Shown piece by piece: positions 1-7,724 of a stretch of 33,999 bases of DNA. The position numbers were made by a program, and so were the translations under genes. The stretch is taken from contig JAEDKI010000001.1 in the NCBI GenBank assembly GCA_016295895.1, forward strand, positions 1-33,999, read 5' to 3'. The notes beneath the pieces are model-generated. The model was not told where the DNA came from. It worked only from the letters and a program-made list of their open reading frames with translations, and made no database searches. This DNA is from Clostridiaceae bacterium (GTDB taxonomy: Bacteria > Bacillota > Clostridia > Oscillospirales > Acutalibacteraceae). Position 1 is the first letter of the stretch. Each line of letters opens with the position of its first letter.

Positions 1-315
1 AACAATTTTATGGATTTTTTTAACGAACGGACAGGTTGCGTCGCAAATTTCAGAGCCAATGCCGATAAGCTCGTCATAAACGCTTTTTGCAACTCCATGG
101 GCACGGATAATGACGGTTTCATCTTTTTCTGCCTGAGAAGGAGAAGAAATAATTCTTATCCCCTTTTTTTCAAGCTCCGATGTTACAAATCCGTTATGAA
201 TCAGTTCGCCGAGAGTTGCGGCTTTTTTTCCTTTTTCGGCAAGCTCATAAGCCATTGTAACCGCTCGGTCAACTCCGAAGCAAAAGCCCGCTGTTTCGGC
301 AAGAGTTATTCGCAA
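1..315 (-). CDS. ispH: 4-hydroxy-3-methylbut-2-enyl diphosphate reductase, N-terminal part (cut by window edge)
   Basis: This is the first 105 codons of IspH/LytB, the iron-sulfur enzyme that makes IPP and DMAPP in the last step of the MEP isoprenoid pathway. Reading leftward from a TTG at 315, the peptide contains AGFCFGV with Cys12, GELIHN with His40, RAHGV with His73 and DATCPF with Cys95. These match the first two cluster cysteines and the substrate-binding histidines of the family; the third cysteine lies beyond the edge. The TTG start is chosen because no ATG or GTG occurs in frame nearby and it puts the first cysteine at its usual position 12. It overlaps the end of plsC by 10 bases, so the two are probably translationally coupled. 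In many Clostridia this gene is followed by rpsA, which would lie outside the window. Confidence 0.93.
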   Translation of the reverse strand, partial: MRITLAETAGFCFGVDRAVTMAYELAEKGKKAATLGELIHNGFVTSELEKKGIRIISSPSQAEKDETVIIRAHGVAKSVYDELIGIGSEICDATCPFVKKIHKIV

Positions 316-947
316 TGACCCATCTCCCAAAGCTCGATAATCTTATCCATAACAAAAGCGGCGGCATCTTTAATCTCGGTGCGGGTGCTGTCGTCATTCA
401 ATCCGAGTTCTTCAAAGCGGATTATGTTTCCGAAACGGATGGTAAGCTTTGTGTGCTTTTTCATATCGTCCGATGAATATATTGAAACCGGAAGAATATC
501 GGAATGTGCCTCTTTGGCTATTACGGCAACGCCTGATTTGGCTTTGGCGGGCTTATGGTCTTTTGAACGAGTACCCTCGGGGAAAATGCCGAGAATTTTG
601 CCTTCTTTAACAATTCTGATAGCGTAATTCATTGCCTCTGAATCTGCGCCGCCTCTGACAATCGGGAAACCGTTAACCGTTGAAAGAAACCATCTGATCA
701 TCTTATTTTCAAAAAGCTCTTTTTTGCCCATGAAATGAAGCTGTCTTTTCTTCATGCCGATTGCAATAAAAAGAGGGTCAAGAGCGCACATATGATTTGA
801 CGCAAGGATGAATCCTCCCTCTGCGGGAATATTCTCCGTTCCTATATATTCAATTTTATACTGTGTTCTGTTTACAAATTTGCCGAGCGGACGAAGAATA
901 TCATAAATTTTATGTTCTTCAATCTTTGAATAATCAAAGCCTTCCAT
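306..947 (-). CDS. plsC: 1-acyl-sn-glycerol-3-phosphate acyltransferase (PlsC family)
   Basis: A 213-residue acyltransferase that converts lysophosphatidic acid to phosphatidic acid at the membrane. The family signatures are present: SNHMCALDP, an NHx4D catalytic motif with His52 and Asp57; FPEGTRSKD for glycerol-phosphate binding; and ILPVSIY where the family usually has a VPV motif. Length is normal for a short bacterial PlsC. Its ATG shares one base with the cmk stop codon (TAATG), and its own end overlaps ispH, so it sits in the middle of one transcript. PlsY, which makes the substrate of PlsC, is encoded about 6 kb away on the other strand. The exact acyl-acceptor preference cannot be read from the sequence. 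Confidence 0.92.
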   Translation of the reverse strand: MEGFDYSKIEEHKIYDILRPLGKFVNRTQYKIEYIGTENIPAEGGFILASNHMCALDPLFIAIGMKKRQLHFMGKKELFENKMIRWFLSTVNGFPIVRGGADSEAMNYAIRIVKEGKILGIFPEGTRSKDHKPAKAKSGVAVIAKEAHSDILPVSIYSSDDMKKHTKLTIRFGNIIRFEELGLNDDSTRTEIKDAAAFVMDKIIELWEMGHCE

Positions 948-1624
948 TACACTTTCTCCTTAATGATTTTTATTAAGCTTTCAACAGACTTCTCAAGAGT
1001 CATTCCCGTTGTGTCAAGTAAAGCCGCATCATCTGCCTGCTTTAAAGGCGCAACTTCACGGTGAGAATCATTATAATCTCTTTTTATCAAATCTTCAAGC
1101 ACTTCTTCATATTTTACCGTGCTTCCCTTTTCGGAAAGCTCTCTGAATCTGCGCATTGCTCTTTCCTCGGGCGATGCAGTCAGAAATACTTTTACCTTGG
1201 CATTCGGTAAAACAACCGTTCCTATATCCCTGCCGTCCATTATACAGTTATTCTTTGACGCAATATTTCTTTGAAGATCAAACAGGAAATCTCTGACCTT
1301 CGGAACGGCGGAAACATCGGAAGCCGCCATTGATGCATCGGGAGTTCTGATTTCGGCAGATACATCTTCGCCGTTAAGCAAAACTTTCTGTTCTCCGTTT
1401 TCAAAAACAAGATTTACGCTGATATCGGAAAGGCTTTCTGCAACAGCCTGCCTGTCCTTTGTATCAATCTCGTTTCTCAGAGCATTAACGCCGACGGCAC
1501 GGTATAATGCACCCGTGTCAACATAAATATAGCCCATTGCTTTTGCCGCCGCACGGGAAACCGTGCTTTTTCCTGCACCTGCAGGCCCGTCAACAGCAAC
1601 ATTTATAATTTCACAACTCATCAT
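947..1624 (-). CDS. cmk: Cytidylate kinase
   Basis: CMP/dCMP kinase of 225 residues, the usual size. The P-loop DGPAGAGKST lies near the N-terminus, followed by YVDTGALYRA, a nucleotide-monophosphate-binding segment, and MDGRDIGTVV, which is diagnostic for Cmk. The C-terminal region includes the arginine-rich lid (RRFRELSEKG). It phosphorylates CMP and dCMP for nucleic-acid and phospholipid (CDP-diacylglycerol) synthesis. Two ATGs stand side by side at 1624 and 1621; either could be used, since the upstream flavoprotein gene ends exactly there. Conserved order cmk-plsC-ispH is common in Clostridia. Confidence 0.95.
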   Translation of the reverse strand: MMSCEIINVAVDGPAGAGKSTVSRAAAKAMGYIYVDTGALYRAVGVNALRNEIDTKDRQAVAESLSDISVNLVFENGEQKVLLNGEDVSAEIRTPDASMAASDVSAVPKVRDFLFDLQRNIASKNNCIMDGRDIGTVVLPNAKVKVFLTASPEERAMRRFRELSEKGSTVKYEEVLEDLIKRDYNDSHREVAPLKQADDAALLDTTGMTLEKSVESLIKIIKEKV

Positions 1625-2883
1625 CTCAGCTCCCTGCTGTTAATTATTTCTTCCGCCGCACTCTGACCCGCAAGCCTGCCGGTTGAGAACGCAATCTGAA
1701 GATTGAATCCGCCCGTGTAAGCGTCAACATCAATTACTTCACCGGCAAAATATAAGCCCTTGACCAGCTTTGATTCCATGGTTTTCGGATTGATTTGTGA
1801 AACATCAACACCTCCGGAGGTGATTATCGCCTCTGAAACGGGTCTGAAACCCGTAACGGTAACACAAAGCCCTTTAAGAAGCCTTACAAGTCCGTGTCTT
1901 TGTTCTTTTGTAATCTGATTCACCTTTGTTGAAATGCCGATTCCGCTGAGTCTGACAATAACGGGCACAAGCTTTTTCGGCAAAAGCGAATTCAAAGCAT
2001 TAATAAAATTCCTGTTTGTATTTTCGGAAAAATCTCTTAAAATTCGTGCATCAAGCTGTTCAAAATCAAGAGCGGGCTTTAAATCAATATAAATTTTATA
2101 TTTACCGCTTTTCATATCATGCATATGAGCGGATGCGCTCAGAATCATCGGGCCTGAAACGCCGAAATGAGTGAAAAGCATTTCTCCGAAATCCTCATAA
2201 ACGGTTTTGCCGTTTTCGGTGTCAACTACCTTTATTGCGCTGTTACGCAAAGAAAGCCCCATGAGCTCGGAGCAAAACCCCTCATGGATTTCAAGCGGAA
2301 CAAGAGACGGAGATATCGGAATAATGTTGTGACCCGCCTGCCTTGCAAGCTCATAGCCGTCACCTGTAGAACCCGTTGCGGGATAAGACATGCCGCCTGT
2401 TGCAACAATAATCTTATCGGCAAAAATTTCCTGCCCGTCCTCGGTTTTAACACCGGTTACACGGTCATCACAGCATAAAAGCTCAACTGCTCTGCCTTTC
2501 ATAAATCTTGCTCTGCGTTTTGCAAATCTTTCGAGCGAATCAACAATATCGGAAGCTTTATCCGAAACGGGAAAGACTCTGTTCCCTCTTTCGGTTTTAA
2601 GCTCAACGCCGCAATTTTCAAAAAATGCCATTACATCCTCCGGCATAAATCGTGAGAATGCGCCGTAAAGAAATCTGCCGTTTCTCGGAACATTTGAAAT
2701 CAGCTCCTGCAAAGATCGGCAATTGTTTGTGACATTGCATCTGCCTTTGCCGGTAATCATGAGCTTTCTGCCGGGGCGGTCATTTCGCTCAAGAACGATT
2801 GTTTCGGCTCCCATTTCGGAAGAAGTTCCCGCCGCCATCAATCCTGCCGCACCGCCGCCGACAACAAGCAAAGAGGTTTTCAT
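1621..2883 (-). CDS. NAD(P)/FAD-dependent oxidoreductase, HI0933/BaiN-like flavoprotein
   Basis: A 420-residue flavoprotein of the HI0933 (YtfP/BaiN) family. The N-terminus carries the dinucleotide-binding GGGAAGLMAA followed by the family signature LERNDRPGRKLMITGKGRCNVTN. IIVATGGMSYPATGSTGDG and the C-terminal GLYFAGEVIDVDAYTGGFNLQIAFSTG are also typical. Family members bind FAD, but the physiological reaction is unsettled; some have been linked to bile-acid dehydroxylation and reductive steps, which should not be transferred here without evidence. The start overlaps the regulator stop by four bases (ATGA) and the end overlaps cmk, so the gene is co-transcribed with both. It is a frequent partner of cmk in Clostridia. 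Confidence 0.88.
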   Translation of the reverse strand: MKTSLLVVGGGAAGLMAAGTSSEMGAETIVLERNDRPGRKLMITGKGRCNVTNNCRSLQELISNVPRNGRFLYGAFSRFMPEDVMAFFENCGVELKTERGNRVFPVSDKASDIVDSLERFAKRRARFMKGRAVELLCCDDRVTGVKTEDGQEIFADKIIVATGGMSYPATGSTGDGYELARQAGHNIIPISPSLVPLEIHEGFCSELMGLSLRNSAIKVVDTENGKTVYEDFGEMLFTHFGVSGPMILSASAHMHDMKSGKYKIYIDLKPALDFEQLDARILRDFSENTNRNFINALNSLLPKKLVPVIVRLSGIGISTKVNQITKEQRHGLVRLLKGLCVTVTGFRPVSEAIITSGGVDVSQINPKTMESKLVKGLYFAGEVIDVDAYTGGFNLQIAFSTGRLAGQSAAEEIINSRELR

Positions 2884-3752
2884 TCTCCGTCCTCCCCGCC
2901 TGTTCGGTAAACATGATATTTATCCCAAATCATTTCAAGCTTTTTGAAATCGTTATATACATCCTTATGCTTCTTTCTTGCCGAAGCCGCAATAAGAGCG
3001 CTTACAAGGCTGAACGGGGCAACAAGCGAATCAACAAGAGAAACCATGTTGCTTTTTGCAACAAGTAGATGTGTTGCAAACGGGGCAATCGGAGACATCT
3101 CTCCGTCGGTTACTGATATTATTGTTGCGCCCCTGTCTTTCGCAAAAGAAAGAGCATTAACAGTTTGATTTGAATATCTCGGAAAGCTTATTGCAATGCA
3201 GACATCCTCACTTCCTATACGGAACATCTGCTCAAAAAGCTCGCTTGCCGCTGAGGTGTCAATAAGAACGACATTGTCATAAAGAAATCTCAGATAAAAA
3301 GCCGCAAAGCTTGCAACGGAAGCAGAGCTTCTCACGCCGAGAATATATATCTTTTTTGCTGAATTGATTGCATCAACACTTTTGCTGAAAGCTTCACGGG
3401 AAACGCCGTCTCTTGTAGCCTTTATCATTTCAATATCAGCGGAGAGAGCCGTGTCAATAAAGTCGTCGCCGTCGAATCTGCTTGCCGCAACATCCATTCT
3501 CTGAACGCTCGTCAATTGGCTTTTAACCATTTCCTGAAGATACTTCTGAAGCTCCGGATAGCCTTTAAAACCGATATTGGCGGCAAAACGGACAACAGTT
3601 GATTCGCTTACTCCGACGGCTTCTCCGAGACCAGCGGCGGTCATAAAAGAAGCTTTTTCATAATTCTCTTTTATATAATCGGCAATTTTTCTGTTGCCTT
3701 TTGAAAGTGAACCGTAAACAGCGTCTATTTTTGCCTGAAAGTTTTCTGACAT
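2880..3752 (-). CDS. MurR/RpiR family transcriptional regulator
   Basis: A 290-residue regulator with two domains. An N-terminal HTH_6 runs over about residues 1-77: AGLGEAVGVSESTVVRFAANIGFKGYPELQKYL is typical of RpiR DNA-binding domains. A C-terminal SIS sugar-phosphate-binding domain follows over about 125-255, with IYILGVRSSASVASFAAFYLRFL and AISFPRYSNQTVNAL. RpiR proteins sense phosphosugars and usually control neighbouring sugar genes. Here the regulator heads an operon of housekeeping genes and faces the divergent GH95 glycosidase gene 172 bp away; control of that gene is a reasonable inference but no operator is obvious. A GGAGAGA ribosome binding site precedes the ATG. Confidence 0.9.
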   Translation of the reverse strand: MSENFQAKIDAVYGSLSKGNRKIADYIKENYEKASFMTAAGLGEAVGVSESTVVRFAANIGFKGYPELQKYLQEMVKSQLTSVQRMDVAASRFDGDDFIDTALSADIEMIKATRDGVSREAFSKSVDAINSAKKIYILGVRSSASVASFAAFYLRFLYDNVVLIDTSAASELFEQMFRIGSEDVCIAISFPRYSNQTVNALSFAKDRGATIISVTDGEMSPIAPFATHLLVAKSNMVSLVDSLVAPFSLVSALIAASARKKHKDVYNDFKKLEMIWDKYHVYRTGGEDGE

Positions 3753-3782
3753 AATCTATCTCTCCAAAGCTCAGATATTTTG

Positions 3783-3811
3783 ATTTTACACCAAAAGCAA
3801 ATAAATTGCAA
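3783..3811 (-). promoter_or_regulatory. Sigma-A-type promoter for the rpiR-flavoprotein-cmk-plsC-ispH operon
   Basis: On the minus strand a -35 TTGCAA (3806-3811) and a -10 TAAAAT (3783-3788) are separated by exactly 17 bp, about 30 bp upstream of the regulator ATG. This is the only good promoter-like match upstream of the operon within the intergenic space. Confidence 0.6.
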
Positions 3812-3858
3812 GAAATTTTTATTAATACAATTATTATTGATATAAAAATATTTATAGA

Positions 3859-3887
3859 TTGACTACCGCAAAGCCATAGTGTATAAT
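3859..3887 (+). promoter_or_regulatory. Sigma-A-type promoter for the GH95 gene
   Basis: TTGACT (3859-3864) and a perfect TATAAT (3882-3887) with a 17-bp spacer. Transcription would begin near 3894, leaving a leader of about 30 nt with GGAGA upstream of the ATG at 3925. It diverges from the regulator promoter; about 47 bp of very AT-rich DNA (3812-3858) lies between the two. Confidence 0.75.
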
Positions 3888-3924
3888 GATTAAAAATTAA
3901 ATTTAATGAGATTGGAGAACATTT

Positions 3925-6216
3925 ATGGCAACGGGAACCACTCTTTTTTATACCTCTCCGTCAAAGGCTTGGACTCAAAGCCTGCCTATCGGAAACGGAA
4001 CTCTGGGCGCAATGATATTCGGAACTCCTAAAAAAGAATTACTGTGCTTAAATCACGATGAGCTTTGGACGGGAACTCCGAAAAATACCGTTAAAGACGG
4101 AGCGCCCGAATCCTTTAAAAAAGCAACAGATCTTGCTCTTGACGGCAAGCTTAACGAGGCGCAGGAAGAAATTGAAAAGAATTTTCAAAGTGTCTGGAGT
4201 CAGGCTTATATGCCGCTCGGAGATCTGGATATTGATTTTTCTATTAAAGGCAGAATCAAAGACTACAAAAGAAGTCTTGATCTTGAAAATGCTGTTTCAA
4301 AAGTTGAATTTTCTTGCTCCGGGATAAAATATAAGCGAGAGTATTTTGCGTCTTATCCTTCAAAAGTTATAGCCGCAAAGCTGACATGTGACGGCGGAAA
4401 AATGAGCTTTTCGGTTGGTCTGAGCACAAAGCTCAAAGGAAACAGCTTTGCAGAAAACAACTGCGTTATTCTCGACGGAGAATGCCCGGGAGAAAACAAT
4501 GTTAACAATAATGTGGCTAAAAAGGCTTATTATGATGAACCTCAAAAGAGAGGAATCAGATTCAGAGCTGCGGTCAAGGTCATTACAGACGGCAGAACAG
4601 AATGCACGGAAAACCGTTTAACAGTTTCTGACGCAACGGAAGCAGTATTATTTTTTACCTGTGAAACAAGCTTCAACGGCTGGAATAAGCACCCTTATCT
4701 TGAAGGAAAAGAATACATTGACACCTGCATGGAGAGAATTGAATCCGTCAGGGATTACGAAGCGGTCAAAAGAGAACATATTAAAGACTATTCCGAATTA
4801 TTCGGCAGAGTATCTTTTGATATCGGCGGCGGCAGAGACGATATTGCGACTGATAAGCGACTTGTTCTTTTCAAAAAGGACAAAAATGATAATTCTTTAA
4901 TTACATTAATGTATAACTACGGCAGATATCTTTCAATTTCATCGTCAAGACCCGGCTCACAGCCGTCAACGCTTCAGGGAATATGGAACGACAAAATATC
5001 TCCTCCATGGAATTCAAATTATACGGTTAATATAAATACCGAAATGAACTATTGGCCAGTTCTCATGTGCCGTATGCCCGAAGTTAACCTTCCCCTCGTT
5101 GAAATGATTAAGGAACTTAGCATCAGCGGTGAAAAGACAGCCGCCGGGCAATACGGCGCAAAAGGCTGGGTTGCTCATCATAATGTCGATCTTTGGAGGC
5201 TTTCTACTCCCGTTTCGGGCAATGCACAATGGGCATTCTGGCACGGTTCATCCGGTTGGTTATGCAGACATCTTTTTGAGCATTATGAATACACAAACGA
5301 TATTGATTTTCTCAAAGAGACTGCCTATCCGATTATGAAAAAGGCGGCTGAATTCTATCTTGACATAATGACCGAGTATAACGGAATGCTTGTTCTTGCT
5401 CCAGGAACTTCTCCCGAAAATTCATTTGAATATCAGGGCAGAGTTTGCAGCGTCGGAAAATACAGCACAATGTCAATGACCATCGCCCGTGAGCTTTTTG
5501 AGAACTGCATCAAATGCTGTGATATATTGAATATCGATTCTGATTTTGAGCAAAAGCTTAAAGATACTCTACCGAAAATGGCAGGATTTAAAATCGGAAG
5601 CGACGGTCAGCTTCTTGAATTTGACGATGAATATCCCGAAACCGAACTTCATCACAGACATTGTTCTCATCTTTACGGCCTTCATCCCGGAGAAATGATA
5701 TCTCCGGATAAAACTCCGGAGCTTGCCGCCGCATGCCGCAGAACGCTTGAACGCAGAGGAGACAACGGCACAGGCTGGAGCCTTGGCTGGAAAATCAACT
5801 TCTGGGCAAGACTTTTTGACGGTGATCACGCATTAAAGCTGATTGAAATGCAGCTCAGACCCGTTAAAAGCATTTGTAAATTCCGAATGAGCGGTGGCGG
5901 AACATATGAAAACCTCTTTGACGCCCATCCCCCGTTCCAGATTGACGGCAATTTCGGCTTTGTGAGCGGAATAACGGAAATGCTTATGCAGAGCCACGAG
6001 GACAGAATTTATATTCTTCCCGCATTGCCTTCAAAATGGAAAGACGGAAAAATCAGCGGTCTGCTTGCAAAAGGCGGAGTTACGGTTGATATTGAATGGA
6101 AAGGCGGAAAGGCTGTCACCTATACTCTTGAAGGCAAAGGAAATTACACGGTTATTATCGGCAAAAAAGAAATTCCCGTTGTATTAAACGGCGAAAGGAT
6201 TACATTCAATGTCTGA
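3925..6216 (+). CDS. Glycoside hydrolase family 95, alpha-L-fucosidase type
   Basis: A 763-residue GH95 enzyme. The N-terminal beta domain opens with WTQSLPIGNGTLGAMIFG and NHDELWTGTP, both typical of the family, and is followed by an (alpha/alpha)6 barrel. By analogy with the 1,2-alpha-L-fucosidase AfcA, likely catalytic residues are Asn369 and Asn371 (in VNINTEMNYWP), the acid Glu498 (in GTSPENSF) and Asp674 (in PFQIDGNFG). All are present, so the enzyme looks intact. GH95 inverts alpha-1,2-fucosyl linkages in mucin, milk or xyloglucan glycans; some members act on alpha-L-galactosides, so the exact substrate is uncertain. There is no signal peptide, implying hydrolysis of imported oligosaccharides in the cytoplasm. 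No transporter is adjacent. The end overlaps the next gene by 8 bases. Confidence 0.92.
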   Translation: MATGTTLFYTSPSKAWTQSLPIGNGTLGAMIFGTPKKELLCLNHDELWTGTPKNTVKDGAPESFKKATDLALDGKLNEAQEEIEKNFQSVWSQAYMPLGDLDIDFSIKGRIKDYKRSLDLENAVSKVEFSCSGIKYKREYFASYPSKVIAAKLTCDGGKMSFSVGLSTKLKGNSFAENNCVILDGECPGENNVNNNVAKKAYYDEPQKRGIRFRAAVKVITDGRTECTENRLTVSDATEAVLFFTCETSFNGWNKHPYLEGKEYIDTCMERIESVRDYEAVKREHIKDYSELFGRVSFDIGGGRDDIATDKRLVLFKKDKNDNSLITLMYNYGRYLSISSSRPGSQPSTLQGIWNDKISPPWNSNYTVNINTEMNYWPVLMCRMPEVNLPLVEMIKELSISGEKTAAGQYGAKGWVAHHNVDLWRLSTPVSGNAQWAFWHGSSGWLCRHLFEHYEYTNDIDFLKETAYPIMKKAAEFYLDIMTEYNGMLVLAPGTSPENSFEYQGRVCSVGKYSTMSMTIARELFENCIKCCDILNIDSDFEQKLKDTLPKMAGFKIGSDGQLLEFDDEYPETELHHRHCSHLYGLHPGEMISPDKTPELAAACRRTLERRGDNGTGWSLGWKINFWARLFDGDHALKLIEMQLRPVKSICKFRMSGGGTYENLFDAHPPFQIDGNFGFVSGITEMLMQSHEDRIYILPALPSKWKDGKISGLLAKGGVTVDIEWKGGKAVTYTLEGKGNYTVIIGKKEIPVVLNGERITFNV

Positions 6217-6805
6217 AAATGTTTTTGACCTCTATGATTTTGATAAAACGGTTTATCCTCACGATTCGGAAACGGTTTTTCTGTTTTACTGTATTCTTCA
6301 CAGACCTTATCTGATTCTGATTACTCCCTGGCTTGCGATTAATCTTTTGCTTTTCTTTCTCGGCTTCGGCGACAGCTTCAAGGGTAGATGCTTTTCGTTT
6401 CTGCGTTTTATTGACGGAGAAAAAATGGCAGAAAGGTTTTGGGAAAAGGAACAGAAAAAAATTTATCCGATATTTGAGCCGAAAGACCGGAAAAGACCCG
6501 TTGTTGTTTGCTCCGCTTCTCCCGAATTCTTCTTGAAACCGATTTGTGACAAATTAAAGGTTCACACTCTTATTGCAACAAGAATGAATCCGAAAACAGG
6601 CAAAATAATCGGATATAACTGCAAAGATAAACAAAAACCGCTCAGAATCAAAGAAGCTCTGCCCGATGCAAAATTTATTAATGTCTATTCTGACTCTTTA
6701 AAAAACGATATACATATCTTTGAACTCGGAGAACGATGCTTTCATGCAAAAAAAGGCAAGCTTGAGGAAATGAGTCTTGATGAGATAAGAGATAAACTGA
6801 AATAA
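6209..6805 (+). CDS. HAD-superfamily (IB type) phosphatase
   Basis: A 198-residue haloacid-dehalogenase-like hydrolase. Motif I is LYDFDKTVY, with nucleophile Asp10 and acid/base Asp12. Motif II is the serine in VVVCSASPEF. Motif IV appears as NVYSDSLKNDIHIF. The cap region after motif I holds a long hydrophobic stretch (about residues 24-51) that could be a membrane-associated helix, as in several HAD-IB proteins annotated near phospholipid genes. Substrate is not identifiable; a phospholipid or small phosphorylated metabolite is possible. The start overlaps the GH95 stop, so it is co-translated with it, and a strong terminator follows directly. Confidence 0.8.
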   Translation: MSENVFDLYDFDKTVYPHDSETVFLFYCILHRPYLILITPWLAINLLLFFLGFGDSFKGRCFSFLRFIDGEKMAERFWEKEQKKIYPIFEPKDRKRPVVVCSASPEFFLKPICDKLKVHTLIATRMNPKTGKIIGYNCKDKQKPLRIKEALPDAKFINVYSDSLKNDIHIFELGERCFHAKKGKLEEMSLDEIRDKLK

Positions 6806-6809
6806 TTAA

Positions 6810-6850
6810 ATGAGCCGTGACGATGCATAAAATCGTTGCGGCTCATTTTT
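6810..6850 (+). terminator. Rho-independent terminator after the HAD gene
   Basis: A 15-bp stem (6810-6824 with 6832-6846, two G-U pairs) with a 7-nt loop, followed by a T run. It ends the GH95-HAD transcript five bases after the stop codon. Confidence 0.9.
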
Positions 6851-6889
6851 CGGAAAATTCAGGTTATAATTTGAACGGGTGATATTTAT

Positions 6890-7492
6890 ATGAAATACAT
6901 TATTATATTCAGCGTTATATCATATCTTATCGGAAGCATTAATCCTGCATTGATAATTTCTAAAAAGCTATACGGAACAGACTTAAGAACACAAGGCAGC
7001 GGAAATGCCGGAGCAACGAACGCTCTGAGAGTTCACGGCAAAAAAGTCGGATCGGCTGTGCTTGCATTCGATTTTTTTAAAGCATTTTCGATTGTTTTGA
7101 TTGCAAAATGCTTTGTTTCCTTTGGAAACGCACCTTATGTCAGCGTTCTTTTTTCGGGCTTCTTTGTTCAGCTCGGTCATTCTTTTCCCGTTTTCTTCAG
7201 CTTTAAAGGCGGAAAAGGCGTTGCGTGTGCCGCAGGAGCGGCAACAGCGTTATTTCCGCTTACGGCACTGATTCTTATTGCAATATTTGCAGTTATTGTT
7301 CTGATTTCAAAAAAAGTATCCATCGGCTCGTTAATAACCGCAGGTGTATATCCCCTGATTGTTTCTCTTTTCAGCTCGGAAAACAGATATTTTAATTTCA
7401 TCTTTGCCGCTTCCTGTGCCGCATTGATAATTATCAGACACTTGCCGAACATTGTCCGTATTCTTGACGGAAATGAGAAAAACATTATCTGA
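6890..7492 (+). CDS. plsY: Glycerol-3-phosphate acyltransferase PlsY
   Basis: A 200-residue integral membrane enzyme that transfers acyl groups from acyl-phosphate to glycerol 3-phosphate, the first step of phosphatidic acid synthesis. Diagnostic motifs: IGSINPALIISK, the glycine-rich GSGNAGATNALRVHGKK, and GHSFPVFFSFKGGKGVA, the three conserved cytoplasmic loops of PlsY. About five to seven hydrophobic segments are visible, and length is standard. A GGGTG ribosome binding site sits about 9 bases before the ATG, and a TATAAT at 6865-6870 may be a -10 box without a clear -35. It is flanked by terminators on both sides, so it is probably monocistronic. Its product feeds PlsC, encoded at 306-947. 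Confidence 0.95.
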   Translation: MKYIIIFSVISYLIGSINPALIISKKLYGTDLRTQGSGNAGATNALRVHGKKVGSAVLAFDFFKAFSIVLIAKCFVSFGNAPYVSVLFSGFFVQLGHSFPVFFSFKGGKGVACAAGAATALFPLTALILIAIFAVIVLISKKVSIGSLITAGVYPLIVSLFSSENRYFNFIFAASCAALIIIRHLPNIVRILDGNEKNII

Positions 7493-7519
7493 TTATTTCT
7501 GAATAAGCATTAATATAAG

Positions 7520-7541
7520 AACAGTCTGTTACTGTTTTTTT
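7520..7541 (+). terminator. Terminator after plsY
   Basis: A 6-bp stem (AACAGT 7520-7525 with ACTGTT 7531-7536) and a 5-base loop, followed by a run of T. It is a weak stem but well placed 27 bp after the plsY stop. Confidence 0.65.
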
Positions 7542-7559
7542 AACAATGCCCCGTTTCGG

Positions 7560-7588
7560 TTGACATTAAATAACCGAAAAAGTATAAT
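7560..7588 (+). promoter_or_regulatory. Perfect consensus promoter of the surface-protein gene
   Basis: TTGACA (7560-7565) and TATAAT (7583-7588) are both exact consensus with a 17-bp spacer. Transcription is expected to begin near 7595, giving a leader of about 130 nt before the ATG at 7725. The match suggests strong constitutive initiation, with any control exerted in the leader. Confidence 0.85.
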
Positions 7589-7596
7589 GATATTGC

Positions 7597-7694
7597 TTTG
7601 AAGATTTATGCGATTTTTCAATTTTAAGGCATCGGAGGGGGAACCGTTTTAAGCGGTCAAACGCCTAAAAAAGATTAATCAATAAATCTTTGAA
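7597..7694 (+). promoter_or_regulatory. Structured 5' leader, possible cis-acting RNA of unknown class
   Basis: The leader can fold into a closed element. A basal stem of about 13 bp pairs 7597-7609 with 7682-7694. Inside it GATT 7612-7615 pairs with AATC 7677-7680, AGGC 7627-7630 pairs with GCCT 7663-7666, and a hairpin pairs ACCG 7643-7646 with CGGT 7654-7657. A purine-rich strand (GGAGGGGGAA, 7633-7642) stays unpaired. The ribosome binding site (about 7710-7714) lies just downstream. I could not match it to a riboswitch class I know. The base-pairing is seen; a regulatory role is inferred. Confidence 0.4.
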
Positions 7695-7724
7695 AAAATT
7701 CATTAAAACGGAGGACAAAAATTT

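Noticed and set aside
10..318. 102-codon plus-strand frame at the left edge
   Set aside because: The minus strand here encodes the N-terminus of IspH with its conserved cysteines and histidines.
3812..3858. Operator for the RpiR regulator between the divergent promoters
   Set aside because: The stretch is very AT-rich with only imperfect symmetry, so no site can be called.
7595..7724. Known riboswitch (c-di-AMP, c-di-GMP or glycine type) in the surface-protein leader
   Set aside because: Short words resemble pieces of these aptamers, but the element is too short or lacks the partner segments of each consensus.
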